Shown in pieces: positions 1 to 8,180 of a stretch of DNA of 34,779 nucleotides. Position 1 is the first letter of the stretch, and every line of letters starts with the position of its first letter. This stretch comes from Pseudomonadota bacterium. GTDB taxonomy: Bacteria; Pseudomonadota; Gammaproteobacteria; Competibacterales; Competibacteraceae. Under the pieces are notes generated by a model. It did no database searches. It worked only from the letters and a program-made list of their open reading frames with translations, and was not told the origin of the DNA. The stretch spans positions 1 to 34,779 of the forward strand of contig JAUPTV010000160.1 of assembly GCA_030917925.1 (NCBI GenBank), in the 5' to 3' direction. Position numbers and translations under genes: made by a program.

Positions 1-560
1 CACGCCAGTTGCTGCGTTTCCGCCAGCGCGGCGCTCTGTTCCGCCAGCGCCTGACGAAGTTCATCAAGCGTGGCGTCCACCTCCGAACGAACGCTGGCCA
101 GCGTCGCATCCATCTCCGAACGAACATGGGCCAGCGAGGCGTCCAGATCCACATTGGCGACGGCTATCGGTTCAGAGACCAGCGGCGCACTGTCAAGCGT
201 CGCTTCCGCTTCACTCAGGCGCTGCTGCAAGTCCTGAATCTGCGACCAGGCCAGTTGTTGGGTTTCCTCCAGCGCTGCGCTTTGTTCCGCCAGCGCCTGA
301 CGGAGTTCATCGAGCGTGCCGCTCACTTCCGAACGAACGCTGGCCAGCGAGGCGTCCAGATCCACATTGGCGACGGCTATCGGTTCCACTGCCGGGGGAG
401 CACTGTCGAGCGTCGCTTCCGCTTCACTCAGGCGTTGCTGCAAGTCCTGAATCTGGGACCAGGCCAGTTGCTGTGTTTCCTCCAGCGCCGCGCTTTGTTC
501 CACCAGCGTCTGACGGAGATCGTCAAGCACCGTGTCGGCATCCAGCTTCGTCGCTGAACC
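1..560 (-). repeat. Tandem repeat inside the coiled-coil gene (71-residue unit, 3 copies)
   Basis: Three near-identical in-frame copies are read on the minus strand. Landmarks: the EQSAAL segment recurs 213 bases (71 codons) apart, then 246 bases (82 codons) apart. The third interval is longer because a short SEVDATLASVR-type segment is doubled. Each unit contains EQSAALEETQQLAW, SQIQDLQQRLSEAEATLDSA, EPIAVANVDLDASLA and SVRSEV. The copies keep near-identical nucleotides, which suggests recent expansion or homogenisation. The array may continue to the left of the window. Confidence 0.85.
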
Positions 561-1913
561 GGCTTCGATGGACTGGCGGAGACCTTCGAGGTTGCTCTCC
601 AGTTCGCCGAGACGCTGTTGCACCGCCCCCAGAGGTTCCGCCAACGCGCCTTGCCATTCCGCAACATGCGCATCCTGCTGATCCAGCGTGATCTGAATGG
701 CGCTCAGTTCCCGCTCCAGCGCCATCAGCCCCTGATTATGCTGGCTGCAAGCCGTCGCCAGCGCCGCTTCCAGTGCTTCGAACCGCTCCGGATCGATGAC
801 TGGCGATGTTGAAGAGTCGGCTACTGTCGCCGGTTCGGGCAACATGACGGGCGGTGGCATGGAACCGGTCAGGCGGGCTTCAACCCGGCTCAACCGCTCC
901 TGATAATTTCCCAGGGTATCGTTCCATTGCTGGTCCAGTTCGCGCAGCGTATCGCTTTGCGTCGTCAGGTCGCTCTGCACGACATTCAGGATTTGGCGGG
1001 TCGAATTGGTGTCCCCCGCGACCTTCGTCATCAGGGTTTCCAGATGCTTCAGGCGATCCTGATTTTTCTGCACGTCCTGGCGAACCTGAACAGCGTCCGT
1101 CAACAGACCCCGCTGCGTATCCAGTTCACTTTTGAGTTGCGCCACATCTTGCTGAACGATCTGCCCCTGCTGTTCAGCCGCGGTGGCCAAAGCGGTCAGG
1201 CGATCCAGCCGGTCCTGCTGGACCTGCAGTTGCTGGCGAGCGGTTTCATCAACGCCAGACGCCTGTTTCAGCGATTTCAGCGTTTGCTCATGCCGTTCAA
1301 AGTCCGTTTTGAGTGCGCCCAGGGTTTGATTGAGCGAGCGACTGTGCTGATCAAAATTTTCCAGCGCCATGTCAAACTTGAGCAGACGCTTGTACTGGGA
1401 CTCGATAATCGTTGAGACTTGTTCAATTTGTTCATGACCGGCGCGAGCCGTTTGCTCCAACGCGCCAAAACGCTCCTGATGCTGCGCCCATTGCGATTCC
1501 AGCGCCGTTATCTGCGTTTGCAGCGTCTGCGCCTGCTGACCCAAAGTCTGAGCGAACTCCTGACGCCAGCGTTCATCCTGCGTTCGCAGATCATTGACCA
1601 CATTTGACAGAGTGTCCTGCAGACGCTGTTGATCCTGCTGGAAGCCGGTCGCCAGACCCTCAACGGTGTTCAGTTGCTGTTCGAGTACCCGGCTATCCGC
1701 CTGCAACTTCAACACCCCACTGCTCAGATGCGCCAGGGTTTGCTGATCCGCCTGCCGATCCTTTTGCAGTGTGACGAGGGTCGTGGACAGGGTCTGTAAC
1801 TGATCATGCCGGGTGACGGTCTCGGTTTCCAGCGTTCCCAGCTTGCGGTGCAGGTTCTGAAAAAAATCGATCGCACCGTTAAGGGAGGATTGAAGTTCGG
1901 TCGCGTCATTCAT
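1..1913 (-). CDS. Long coiled-coil protein, partial (3' end off window)
   Basis: Reading the minus strand from ATG at 1913 gives an uninterrupted frame of 637 codons that leaves the window at base 1, so the carboxy end is missing. The start reads MNDATELQSSLNGAIDFFQN. The protein is very rich in Gln, Leu, Glu, Ala and Asp with heptad-like spacing and almost no Gly or Pro, apart from a short Pro-rich hinge (SMPPPVMLPEP) near residue 355. I therefore predict long parallel coiled coils. No signal peptide, membrane segment or ATPase motif is visible. The distal part holds three copies of a repeat (see the repeat entry). It is transcribed divergently from pgi across a 269-bp gap. I do not recognise a family; SMC-like or cytoskeletal filament-forming proteins are possible, but similarity to those could be only compositional. 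The frame is certain, the function unknown. Confidence 0.85.
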   Translation of the reverse strand, partial: MNDATELQSSLNGAIDFFQNLHRKLGTLETETVTRHDQLQTLSTTLVTLQKDRQADQQTLAHLSSGVLKLQADSRVLEQQLNTVEGLATGFQQDQQRLQDTLSNVVNDLRTQDERWRQEFAQTLGQQAQTLQTQITALESQWAQHQERFGALEQTARAGHEQIEQVSTIIESQYKRLLKFDMALENFDQHSRSLNQTLGALKTDFERHEQTLKSLKQASGVDETARQQLQVQQDRLDRLTALATAAEQQGQIVQQDVAQLKSELDTQRGLLTDAVQVRQDVQKNQDRLKHLETLMTKVAGDTNSTRQILNVVQSDLTTQSDTLRELDQQWNDTLGNYQERLSRVEARLTGSMPPPVMLPEPATVADSSTSPVIDPERFEALEAALATACSQHNQGLMALERELSAIQITLDQQDAHVAEWQGALAEPLGAVQQRLGELESNLEGLRQSIEAGSATKLDADTVLDDLRQTLVEQSAALEETQQLAWSQIQDLQQRLSEAEATLDSAPPAVEPIAVANVDLDASLASVRSEVSGTLDELRQALAEQSAALEETQQLAWSQIQDLQQRLSEAEATLDSAPLVSEPIAVANVDLDASLAHVRSEMDATLASVRSEVDATLDELRQALAEQSAALAETQQLA

Positions 1914-2182
1914 GGAGTCACGTCGTCCAGGTTGATCTGAAGCTTGTTAATAACTAATGATTATGACTGATTTTTACCCGTTGTTGGGCGGAAGCGAAAA
2001 GAATCGCCATCGAGCGCACAGTGATTGTAGAACAGTATAAGATAGTCGGGTGATTCGACAGACATCCCCGCAGAAACTATAGTGATCAGGAACCGGGTGC
2101 GCACGGCCTGATGCCAGCGCCAGCAGTTTGATTCATCCGGTTTCGCCAGCCTTTCCACACACTGCAATAAAGGAAGCTGTCC

Positions 2183-3823
2183 ATGTCCGTTCCCAGCAAC
2201 CTGCCGGTCTGGCAAGCACTGCAAGCCCATCATGCGGCTATCGCCAACCTGCATCTGCGTGACTTGTTCGCCGCTGATCCTGGGCGTTTCAACCAGTTCT
2301 CCCGGCGTTTCGGGGACCTGCTGATCGATTTTTCCAAGCATCGCATCACCGAAGAAACGTTGCCCCTACTCACTGAACTGGCCCGCCAGGCGCAACTGCC
2401 CACCTGCATCGAGCGGATGTTCAACGGTGAGATCATCAACCACACCGAACAGCGCGCCGTACTGCACGTCGCCCTGCGTAACCGGAGCAACCGGCCGATC
2501 CTCGTCAAGGGCCAGGATGTCATGCCGGAGGTGAATAACGTCCTCGAACACATGCGCAAATTCGCCGATCAGGTTCGCCGGGGCAAGTGGCGCGGCCATA
2601 CCGGCAAACGGATTCGCGATATCGTCAACATCGGTATCGGCGGCTCCGACCTGGGACCCAAAATGGTCTGCCAGGCGCTGGAACCCTACGGCGATCCGAC
2701 CTTGCGGATGCATTTCGTCTCCAACGTTGACGGTGCACACATCAGCCACGTCCTCGCTGAATGCGATCCGGAAAGCACTCTGTTCATCATCGCCTCCAAG
2801 ACCTTCACCACCCAGGAGACCATGACCAACGCCCATACCGCCCGCGCCTGGTTAATCAAGGAACTGGGCGATGAGTCAGCGGTGGCCAGGCACTTCGTCG
2901 CGGTTTCCACCAACACGGCCGGTGTCAGCCAGTTCGGCATTGATACCGCCAACATGTTCGAGTTCTGGGACTGGGTTGGCGGGCGCTATTCGCTGTGGTC
3001 AGCGATTGGTCTGCCGATCATGGTCTATCTGGGCATGGAGAATTTCATGGAGTTGCAGGAAGGTGCCCATGAAATGGATGAGCACTTCCGCACGGCCCCG
3101 CTGGAAGAGAATCTGCCGGTGATTCTGGGACTACTGGGCGTCTGGTACATCGATTTCTTCGGCGCTGACAGCCAGGTCACGCTGGTTTACGACGATTACC
3201 TGCGCTCGTTGCCCGATTATCTGCAACAACTGGATATGGAAAGCAACGGCAAGTCCATCGACCGGGAGGGTCAAGCGGTCACGGTCAACACCGGGCCGAT
3301 TCTATGGGGCGGTCTCGGGAATAACGGCCAGCACGCTTTCTATCAACTCCTGCATCAGGGTACGCATCTGGTTCCCGCCGATTTCCTGGCCCCGGCGCAC
3401 AGCCCGAACCCGATTGGCGACCATCACGCCATTTTGCTGGCCAATTGCCTGGCGCAAGCCGAAGCGCTCATGGTCGGCAAAACCGAAGCGCAGGCTCGCG
3501 CCGAACTCGAGAAGCAGGGTCTAAGTGGCGAAGCGCTGGAGCAATTGTTGCCGTACAAGGTGTTCCCTGGCAATCGCCCCAGCACCAGCCTGTTCTACCG
3601 CCAGATGACCCCGAAGGTTCTCGGCGCACTGCTGGCGCTGTATGAACACAAGGTGTTTACGCAGGGCGTGATCTGGAATATCAATTCCTTCGATCAGTGG
3701 GGCGTCGAACTCGGCAAGCAATTAGCCAACGCGATCTTGCCGGTGTTAAAAGGCGAGAAGCCGGCGACCGGCCATGATGCGTCCACCACCGGGCTGATCG
3801 AGTTCTGCCGGGCGGCGGATTAA
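2183..3823 (+). CDS. pgi: Glucose-6-phosphate isomerase
   Basis: This enzyme interconverts glucose 6-phosphate and fructose 6-phosphate in the cytoplasm (glycolysis and gluconeogenesis). The 546 residues match the usual bacterial length (E. coli 549). Both family signatures are present: the [14 protein letters not shown] segment, and near the end the [16 protein letters not shown] segment containing the catalytic-lysine region. The phosphate-binding [10 protein letters not shown] loop lies near residue 155, and [15 protein letters not shown] holds the active-site His region. The ATG at 2183 follows an AAAGGAAG ribosome site at about 2169. It is transcribed away from the coiled-coil gene and converges on a small minus-strand gene. 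I see no anomaly. Confidence 0.97.
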   Translation: MSVPSNLPVWQALQAHHAAIANLHLRDLFAADPGRFNQFSRRFGDLLIDFSKHRITEETLPLLTELARQAQLPTCIERMFNGEIINHTEQRAVLHVALRNRSNRPILVKGQDVMPEVNNVLEHMRKFADQVRRGKWRGHTGKRIRDIVNIGIGGSDLGPKMVCQALEPYGDPTLRMHFVSNVDGAHISHVLAECDPESTLFIIASKTFTTQETMTNAHTARAWLIKELGDESAVARHFVAVSTNTAGVSQFGIDTANMFEFWDWVGGRYSLWSAIGLPIMVYLGMENFMELQEGAHEMDEHFRTAPLEENLPVILGLLGVWYIDFFGADSQVTLVYDDYLRSLPDYLQQLDMESNGKSIDREGQAVTVNTGPILWGGLGNNGQHAFYQLLHQGTHLVPADFLAPAHSPNPIGDHHAILLANCLAQAEALMVGKTEAQARAELEKQGLSGEALEQLLPYKVFPGNRPSTSLFYRQMTPKVLGALLALYEHKVFTQGVIWNINSFDQWGVELGKQLANAILPVLKGEKPATGHDASTTGLIEFCRAAD

Positions 3824-3831
3824 CAACGGCG

Positions 3832-4146
3832 TCAGTACTGCTCCCGCCCCTGTCTGGGGGCGGGTTTCGACGGAACCGGCAAGCCGGCTTCACTGGACAA
3901 GTTGGGCGGCCGGCGCCGACGAATGGGCGGGCGCTCAAGGTCCGGTTCGGCATTAACCCGCGCCCGGCGCAACCAGCTTAAAACGCGACGCTCAATGGCA
4001 GCCTGACTGGCTGACGGCAAGTCCCTGAAAATGAACGCGCCAGCGCCGAGCACCAGGGTCAATCCCCCCAGAAAGGTCATCAGTGGTTGCATGAATGCAA
4101 TCGCTAACAGCGCTGCTAACGCAAGCAGAATGTGTCGGATTTTCAA
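3832..4146 (-). CDS. Small membrane protein, unknown function
   Basis: A 104-residue protein. Residues 5-45 (HILLALAALLAIAFMQPL and TFLGGLTLVLGAGAFIF) are hydrophobic and look like one or two membrane-spanning segments. The rest is basic and Pro-rich (ERPPIRRRRPPN), probably a cytoplasmic tail. It starts 26 bases after the end of the PP2C phosphatase gene on the same strand, so the two are probably co-transcribed and it may be an accessory or anchor for that pathway (inference). I recognise no family. Its 3' end overlaps the pgi hairpin. Confidence 0.6.
   Translation of the reverse strand: MKIRHILLALAALLAIAFMQPLMTFLGGLTLVLGAGAFIFRDLPSASQAAIERRVLSWLRRARVNAEPDLERPPIRRRRPPNLSSEAGLPVPSKPAPRQGREQY
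3843..3867 (+). terminator. Hairpin downstream of pgi, possible terminator
   Basis: A perfect 8-bp stem (CCCGCCCC 3843-3850, loop TGTCTG, GGGGCGGG 3857-3864) is followed by only three T residues, 20 bases after the pgi stop. It lies inside the last codons of the convergent gene at 3832-4146. The stem is strong but the U-tract is short, so the call is tentative. Confidence 0.45.
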
Positions 4147-4172
4147 GGGAACGCCTCCAGCATTGCGGGAAA

Positions 4173-5267
4173 TCAGTCAGGAGTGGGCACCGCTTCAGCC
4201 TGAGTAGATTGGCGCACCAGTATCACCGTACAGTTATCGTCCGGCTGGCTTTGCTGCTCGTGAATGGCCGTCGCCAGTTCGGCCAGTAACTCATCCAGGA
4301 GTTCCTCGAGCGGCCGTTGGGGATGCGCCAACAGCGCCGGCCAACGGCGAATAAAAGCCTGAGGATCGCGCAGATGCCAAAGGCCGTCGCTGGCCAGCAG
4401 GTAAACCCGCTCCGGTTCCAGGGTCAGACGGCGACGGTCACTGAGACCGCGCAAAAACAGGGGTAGATTGCCATCATGCAACTCATAAAGTTCTTCATCA
4501 ATCGCTTCAGCATAGAAATTCGGCGCGCCCAGGGTGCTCCCAAGAATAAATGCCTGACTAATCTGCGAACTGGTCTGCGTATGAACCTGCTGCAGCCACT
4601 GGACGCTGTCCAGCAAACCCAGCAGGGCTAGATGTGTCGCGGGTACATGATCCACGGTCAGACACTGCACATGATGCGCATCAATGGCGTAGACGCGCGA
4701 ATCGCCGACATGGAACAGCAGCGCTGGCGACCGGGGCGGAATTTCCAGCAGAATCAGCGTACAACCGGTTTCCAGCCCGGCATCCTGAAATTCCCGGTAC
4801 AAGCGCCGATGCAACCGGTTGAGGTGATCGGAAATCTGGGTGAGATCCGTCATGGCCGGCAACTCAATCAGGCCCGCGGCGGCTTTTTCCGCCGCCTCCC
4901 GCCCATGGCTGTGGCCACCCATACCATCGAGCACCGCCAGACGTCGATGCCCATGCGGCCACCCGGTTACCGACAACCGGGTTTCCTGTTCACGCCACAG
5001 GAACCGGGCGCGGCCCTGGCCATCGATCCATAAAAAATTGTCCTGATTTTCCTTGCGCCCCTGGCCGGTCGGCGAGAGTAGCGAACGCACGGCGACCTCT
5101 AGTTGAGGACCACGACAACGCGATGCGCGATGCGGCGCAGGGTTTGAAAGCGAGGGTTGAGTAGACATCTGAAGTCGGGACACTGTCGTTAAGAAACCGG
5201 ACTGATTGAGAATACCGGATGGGCACAACTCGTGCGATGGCAATGAGGTTTCCGTATGATCCGACAC
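4173..5267 (-). CDS. PP2C-type Ser/Thr protein phosphatase
   Basis: A metal-dependent phosphatase expected to reverse phosphorylation by the adjacent Hanks-type kinases. PP2C motifs appear in order: GRKENQDNF (metal-binding Asp), LDGMGGHSHG (second metal Asp), FHVGDSRVY, LLASDGLW and QPDDNCTVI near the end. All catalytic aspartates are present. There is no membrane segment or signal peptide, so it should be cytoplasmic. The frame is open from GTG at 5267 (364 aa), but the first 33 residues are not PP2C-like. An ATG at 5168 (MSTQPS, 331 aa) is an equally plausible start, and neither has a convincing ribosome site. It is divergent from the pseudokinase gene across about 100 bases, suggesting a shared control region. 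Confidence 0.9.
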   Translation of the reverse strand: MSDHTETSLPSHELCPSGILNQSGFLTTVSRLQMSTQPSLSNPAPHRASRCRGPQLEVAVRSLLSPTGQGRKENQDNFLWIDGQGRARFLWREQETRLSVTGWPHGHRRLAVLDGMGGHSHGREAAEKAAAGLIELPAMTDLTQISDHLNRLHRRLYREFQDAGLETGCTLILLEIPPRSPALLFHVGDSRVYAIDAHHVQCLTVDHVPATHLALLGLLDSVQWLQQVHTQTSSQISQAFILGSTLGAPNFYAEAIDEELYELHDGNLPLFLRGLSDRRRLTLEPERVYLLASDGLWHLRDPQAFIRRWPALLAHPQRPLEELLDELLAELATAIHEQQSQPDDNCTVILVRQSTQAEAVPTPD

Positions 5268-5363
5268 CCGGTAGTTTCATCCTTCTGCTAGACTAATCAT
5301 AATGCGCCTTGCGGCTGTTAATTCAAACAAATCTTTTGGCACCCTACGACTAAATAATAACTT

Positions 5364-8012
5364 ATGGATATCGAAACGCGTCTTGAGGAGCTTGCACAAG
5401 CTTATGTCACCGGTCAACTGAGCGAGGCCGAGTTGGCGCGTCTTCAGAAAGAAGCTCTGCGTGAGGCAGGAAACAGTTCGGCGATGGGCAGAAACTACTC
5501 AAAAGCATCGTCCGTTAACGGCTCTGCCGGTTCGGACTCGTTATCCGCCGGAAAAACGATAGGTCCTCCCGAACGACGGATGCAATTGGCGCACGACCTT
5601 AGCGGATGGCGACGTCTCTGGCTGGCGCACCCGGCATTGTCTGCACAAGGCCGGGAAAACCCCGAGGAATTCCGGGCCATCAAGATTCTGCTACCGGTTG
5701 GCCAAGAACCGGGATCAGGCGGACCGGTGCGCGATGAGCGAGCCTCACGGGTCGATATGATCAACCTGCGTTCCTACCTGGCCAAGGTCAAGGCGCGGGT
5801 CCAACTGGCAACCAGACTGGAGCATCCCGTCATCGCCCGAATTTATGGCTGGCGACAAGGCGCTGATGGGTGGCCCTTCGCTGAAATGGAATATGTCAAC
5901 CCTCACCATGGCCATACTCTGGCGCAATTGCTCGAGGAATCAGGGCGAAACGGGCAGACCTGGGAAACAATTGCCCAATGGTTGCGACCTGTCGCAATGG
6001 CGCTAGACTACGCGCATGGCGAACATCGCTTCGCTCACCAGAATATCGATGCTGATACAATCTTCATCACCGATCAGGGAACCATCCGCTTGCTAGGCTT
6101 TGGTCTGGCCACCGAGATTCGGGAACCGCGCAGTGTCCTGTTCAGCACCGGCTCAGGTCGTGACGCCTCGGGCGACGGTTCCGCCGATTCAGTGTCTACA
6201 GAAACCACTTTTCGTCGTGATGTCTTCGCTCTGGCGCTGTTAATTTACCGGTTGTTGGCTGGACGCAGCGTCCAGGAAGCCCAGGGCCAACCGCCCGGTG
6301 CCGTGCCGCGACCGCCAGGACTGACGGACGATGCCTGGCAAGTCTTGCGGCGGGGGCTGGCGTATCCTAGCGAACTGTGTCCGACTAACGCTGGCCAGTT
6401 CATTCAGATGCTGGATGCAGCCCAACTGTCCGCGATGGCGACGGCGCGCAGTGGCGCCCTGCCCAAGTGGATCTGGGGATTGGCGGCGGCCCTGGCGGCG
6501 GCGATTAGCGGCGGCGTTTACTGGTTCAACCAGCCGGTTGACCGGGTGCCGATTTCGGCAGTCGCCACCAGTGAACCCGTTCCGGAGATAAAAACTCCAG
6601 TCAGCCCCCCTGTCGATGAAGGCGTTTCGCTACAGGCGGCGGAACGCGAAATCGATCAACAAGCCTTTGAAGCGGCCCGTCGGGTCGACAGCATCGCCGC
6701 TTACCAGCTTTACCTGCAACGCTGCCCCCGGTGCGGCTATGGGAAAGAAGCGCGGATCACTATCACGGCGCTGGAAAGCCGAAAAAAAATCGAAATGCTC
6801 AAGGCGGATTTCGCTGCGCTGGCCCCAGCGTTTGAGGACGGCCACGAAGAGCGCGGCCACGAAGCGCTGACCCGATTGGAGGCCTTGGTGGAATTGACGC
6901 CGGATGATCCACTGATCCCTGAAGGTCGGCGGCGGCTGGCGCGTGGCTGGGTCAAAATGGCGCTCACCAGCCTGAATAAATCCAACCCGGAGGATGCCAG
7001 AAAATGGTTAAAAAAGGCCCAGGCCATCGACCCGGAACTGCCAGAACTGGTCCCGCTGAACCAGGCGCTTATCCAGGCCGAAGCAGTAGCGCAAGTCCGA
7101 CAGACCGATATCGAAGCCTTCGCTGCCGCCCGGCGCATTGATACCCGCCGGGCTTACTGGGACTATCTCGACCGTTGCGGGACTAATTGTGGCCACCGTA
7201 CCGAGGCGGAAACCGCTCTTGCCCGCCTGACGCCCGCCTACGCGGCGCTGCGCGACCGGCTGAATGACGGTTCACAGGGTCCGGAAATGATCGTCATACC
7301 CGCTGGCGAGTTTTCGATGGGATCGCCGCCCGCTGAAACCGGTCGCTATAGCGATGAACACCTGCAATCCGTGCGCATCGAAAAATCCTTCGCCATCGGC
7401 AAATATGAAATCATGTTTCATGAATACGACCGGTTTGCGACGGTGACCAAAAGATCTTTGCCCAGCGATCATGACTGGGGACGCAGTCGGCGTCCGGTCA
7501 TCAATATTGACTGGAACAGCGCCACAGCGTACGCCGAATGGTTATCCCAGGAAACGGGACAACGCTACCGCCTGCCCACCGAAGCGGAGTGGGAATACGC
7601 TGCACGGGCCAAAACGACAACCAGCCGTTACTGGGGCAATGACCCGAATGAGGGATGCGCTTACGCCAATGCCGGCGATCTGGACGGGAAGAAAGTATTT
7701 GTGGGCTGGACAGCGATGCAATGCCATGATGGCCAGGTTTACACCGCCCCGGTGGGCAGTTATCGGAGCAACGAGTTCGGTTTATACGACATGCTGGGCA
7801 ATGTGCTGGAATGGACGTGTTCGATCTACAACAAGGAATCGAAGGCACCAGTCCAGCGTTGCCAGGAACCGGTCGGCGAACAGGAAATGGTCGTGCGCGG
7901 CGGTTCCTGGAGCGACGAGCCGCGTAATGTGCGTTCCGCCGACCGGCATCGCAACCGTCCGGAGTTCCGGGATTATTTTCTCGGATTCCGTCTGGTGCGA
8001 GAATTGCCCTGA
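5364..8012 (+). CDS. Transmembrane pseudokinase fused to SUMF1/FGE-like domain
   Basis: An 882-residue protein. Order: a short helical start (residues 1-40, LEELAQAYVTGQLSEAEL); a Hanks-type kinase fold at about 77-360; a membrane helix at about 369-388 (WIWGLAAALAAAISGGVYWF); two Cys-containing repeats (AFEAARRVDSIAAYQLYLQR and AFAAARRIDTRRAYWDYLDR, each ending in C-x2/3-C-G); and a SUMF1-type domain from about 640 to the end (VIPAGEFSMGS, RLPTEAEWEYAAR, VVRGGSW, GFRLVRE). The kinase looks dead: Lys107 of AIK is kept, but HRDxKPxN is HQNIDADT (Asn227, Asp229, Thr232) and DFG is GFG (Gly245); no Gly-rich loop is visible. The 18-residue spacing between the two altered Asp positions is normal, so the alignment is firm. 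The SUMF1 domain lacks the catalytic Cys pair of formylglycine-generating enzymes. Probable role: a scaffold or regulator with an extracytoplasmic binding domain. Confidence 0.9.
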   Translation: MDIETRLEELAQAYVTGQLSEAELARLQKEALREAGNSSAMGRNYSKASSVNGSAGSDSLSAGKTIGPPERRMQLAHDLSGWRRLWLAHPALSAQGRENPEEFRAIKILLPVGQEPGSGGPVRDERASRVDMINLRSYLAKVKARVQLATRLEHPVIARIYGWRQGADGWPFAEMEYVNPHHGHTLAQLLEESGRNGQTWETIAQWLRPVAMALDYAHGEHRFAHQNIDADTIFITDQGTIRLLGFGLATEIREPRSVLFSTGSGRDASGDGSADSVSTETTFRRDVFALALLIYRLLAGRSVQEAQGQPPGAVPRPPGLTDDAWQVLRRGLAYPSELCPTNAGQFIQMLDAAQLSAMATARSGALPKWIWGLAAALAAAISGGVYWFNQPVDRVPISAVATSEPVPEIKTPVSPPVDEGVSLQAAEREIDQQAFEAARRVDSIAAYQLYLQRCPRCGYGKEARITITALESRKKIEMLKADFAALAPAFEDGHEERGHEALTRLEALVELTPDDPLIPEGRRRLARGWVKMALTSLNKSNPEDARKWLKKAQAIDPELPELVPLNQALIQAEAVAQVRQTDIEAFAAARRIDTRRAYWDYLDRCGTNCGHRTEAETALARLTPAYAALRDRLNDGSQGPEMIVIPAGEFSMGSPPAETGRYSDEHLQSVRIEKSFAIGKYEIMFHEYDRFATVTKRSLPSDHDWGRSRRPVINIDWNSATAYAEWLSQETGQRYRLPTEAEWEYAARAKTTTSRYWGNDPNEGCAYANAGDLDGKKVFVGWTAMQCHDGQVYTAPVGSYRSNEFGLYDMLGNVLEWTCSIYNKESKAPVQRCQEPVGEQEMVVRGGSWSDEPRNVRSADRHRNRPEFRDYFLGFRLVRELP

Positions 8013-8180
8013 ACCTTTTGGGCCGGGCCGTATGATCGGTCATCCCTTCGCATTGGCAAGATCATTGGAATCATTTCAATCAAGAGGGGCGATCCCGGTA
8101 AGATTGCCGATGGTTTGGAAGCATCGCAGCGATCACGCAGTCCGGCTGGGAACGCCCGCTGATGCCACGATTAGGACGCT

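Noticed and set aside
9-557. Plus-strand Arg-rich repeated frame at the left edge
   Set aside because: It mirrors the coiled-coil repeat on the minus strand, which is open for the full 637 codons and has the typical coiled-coil composition.
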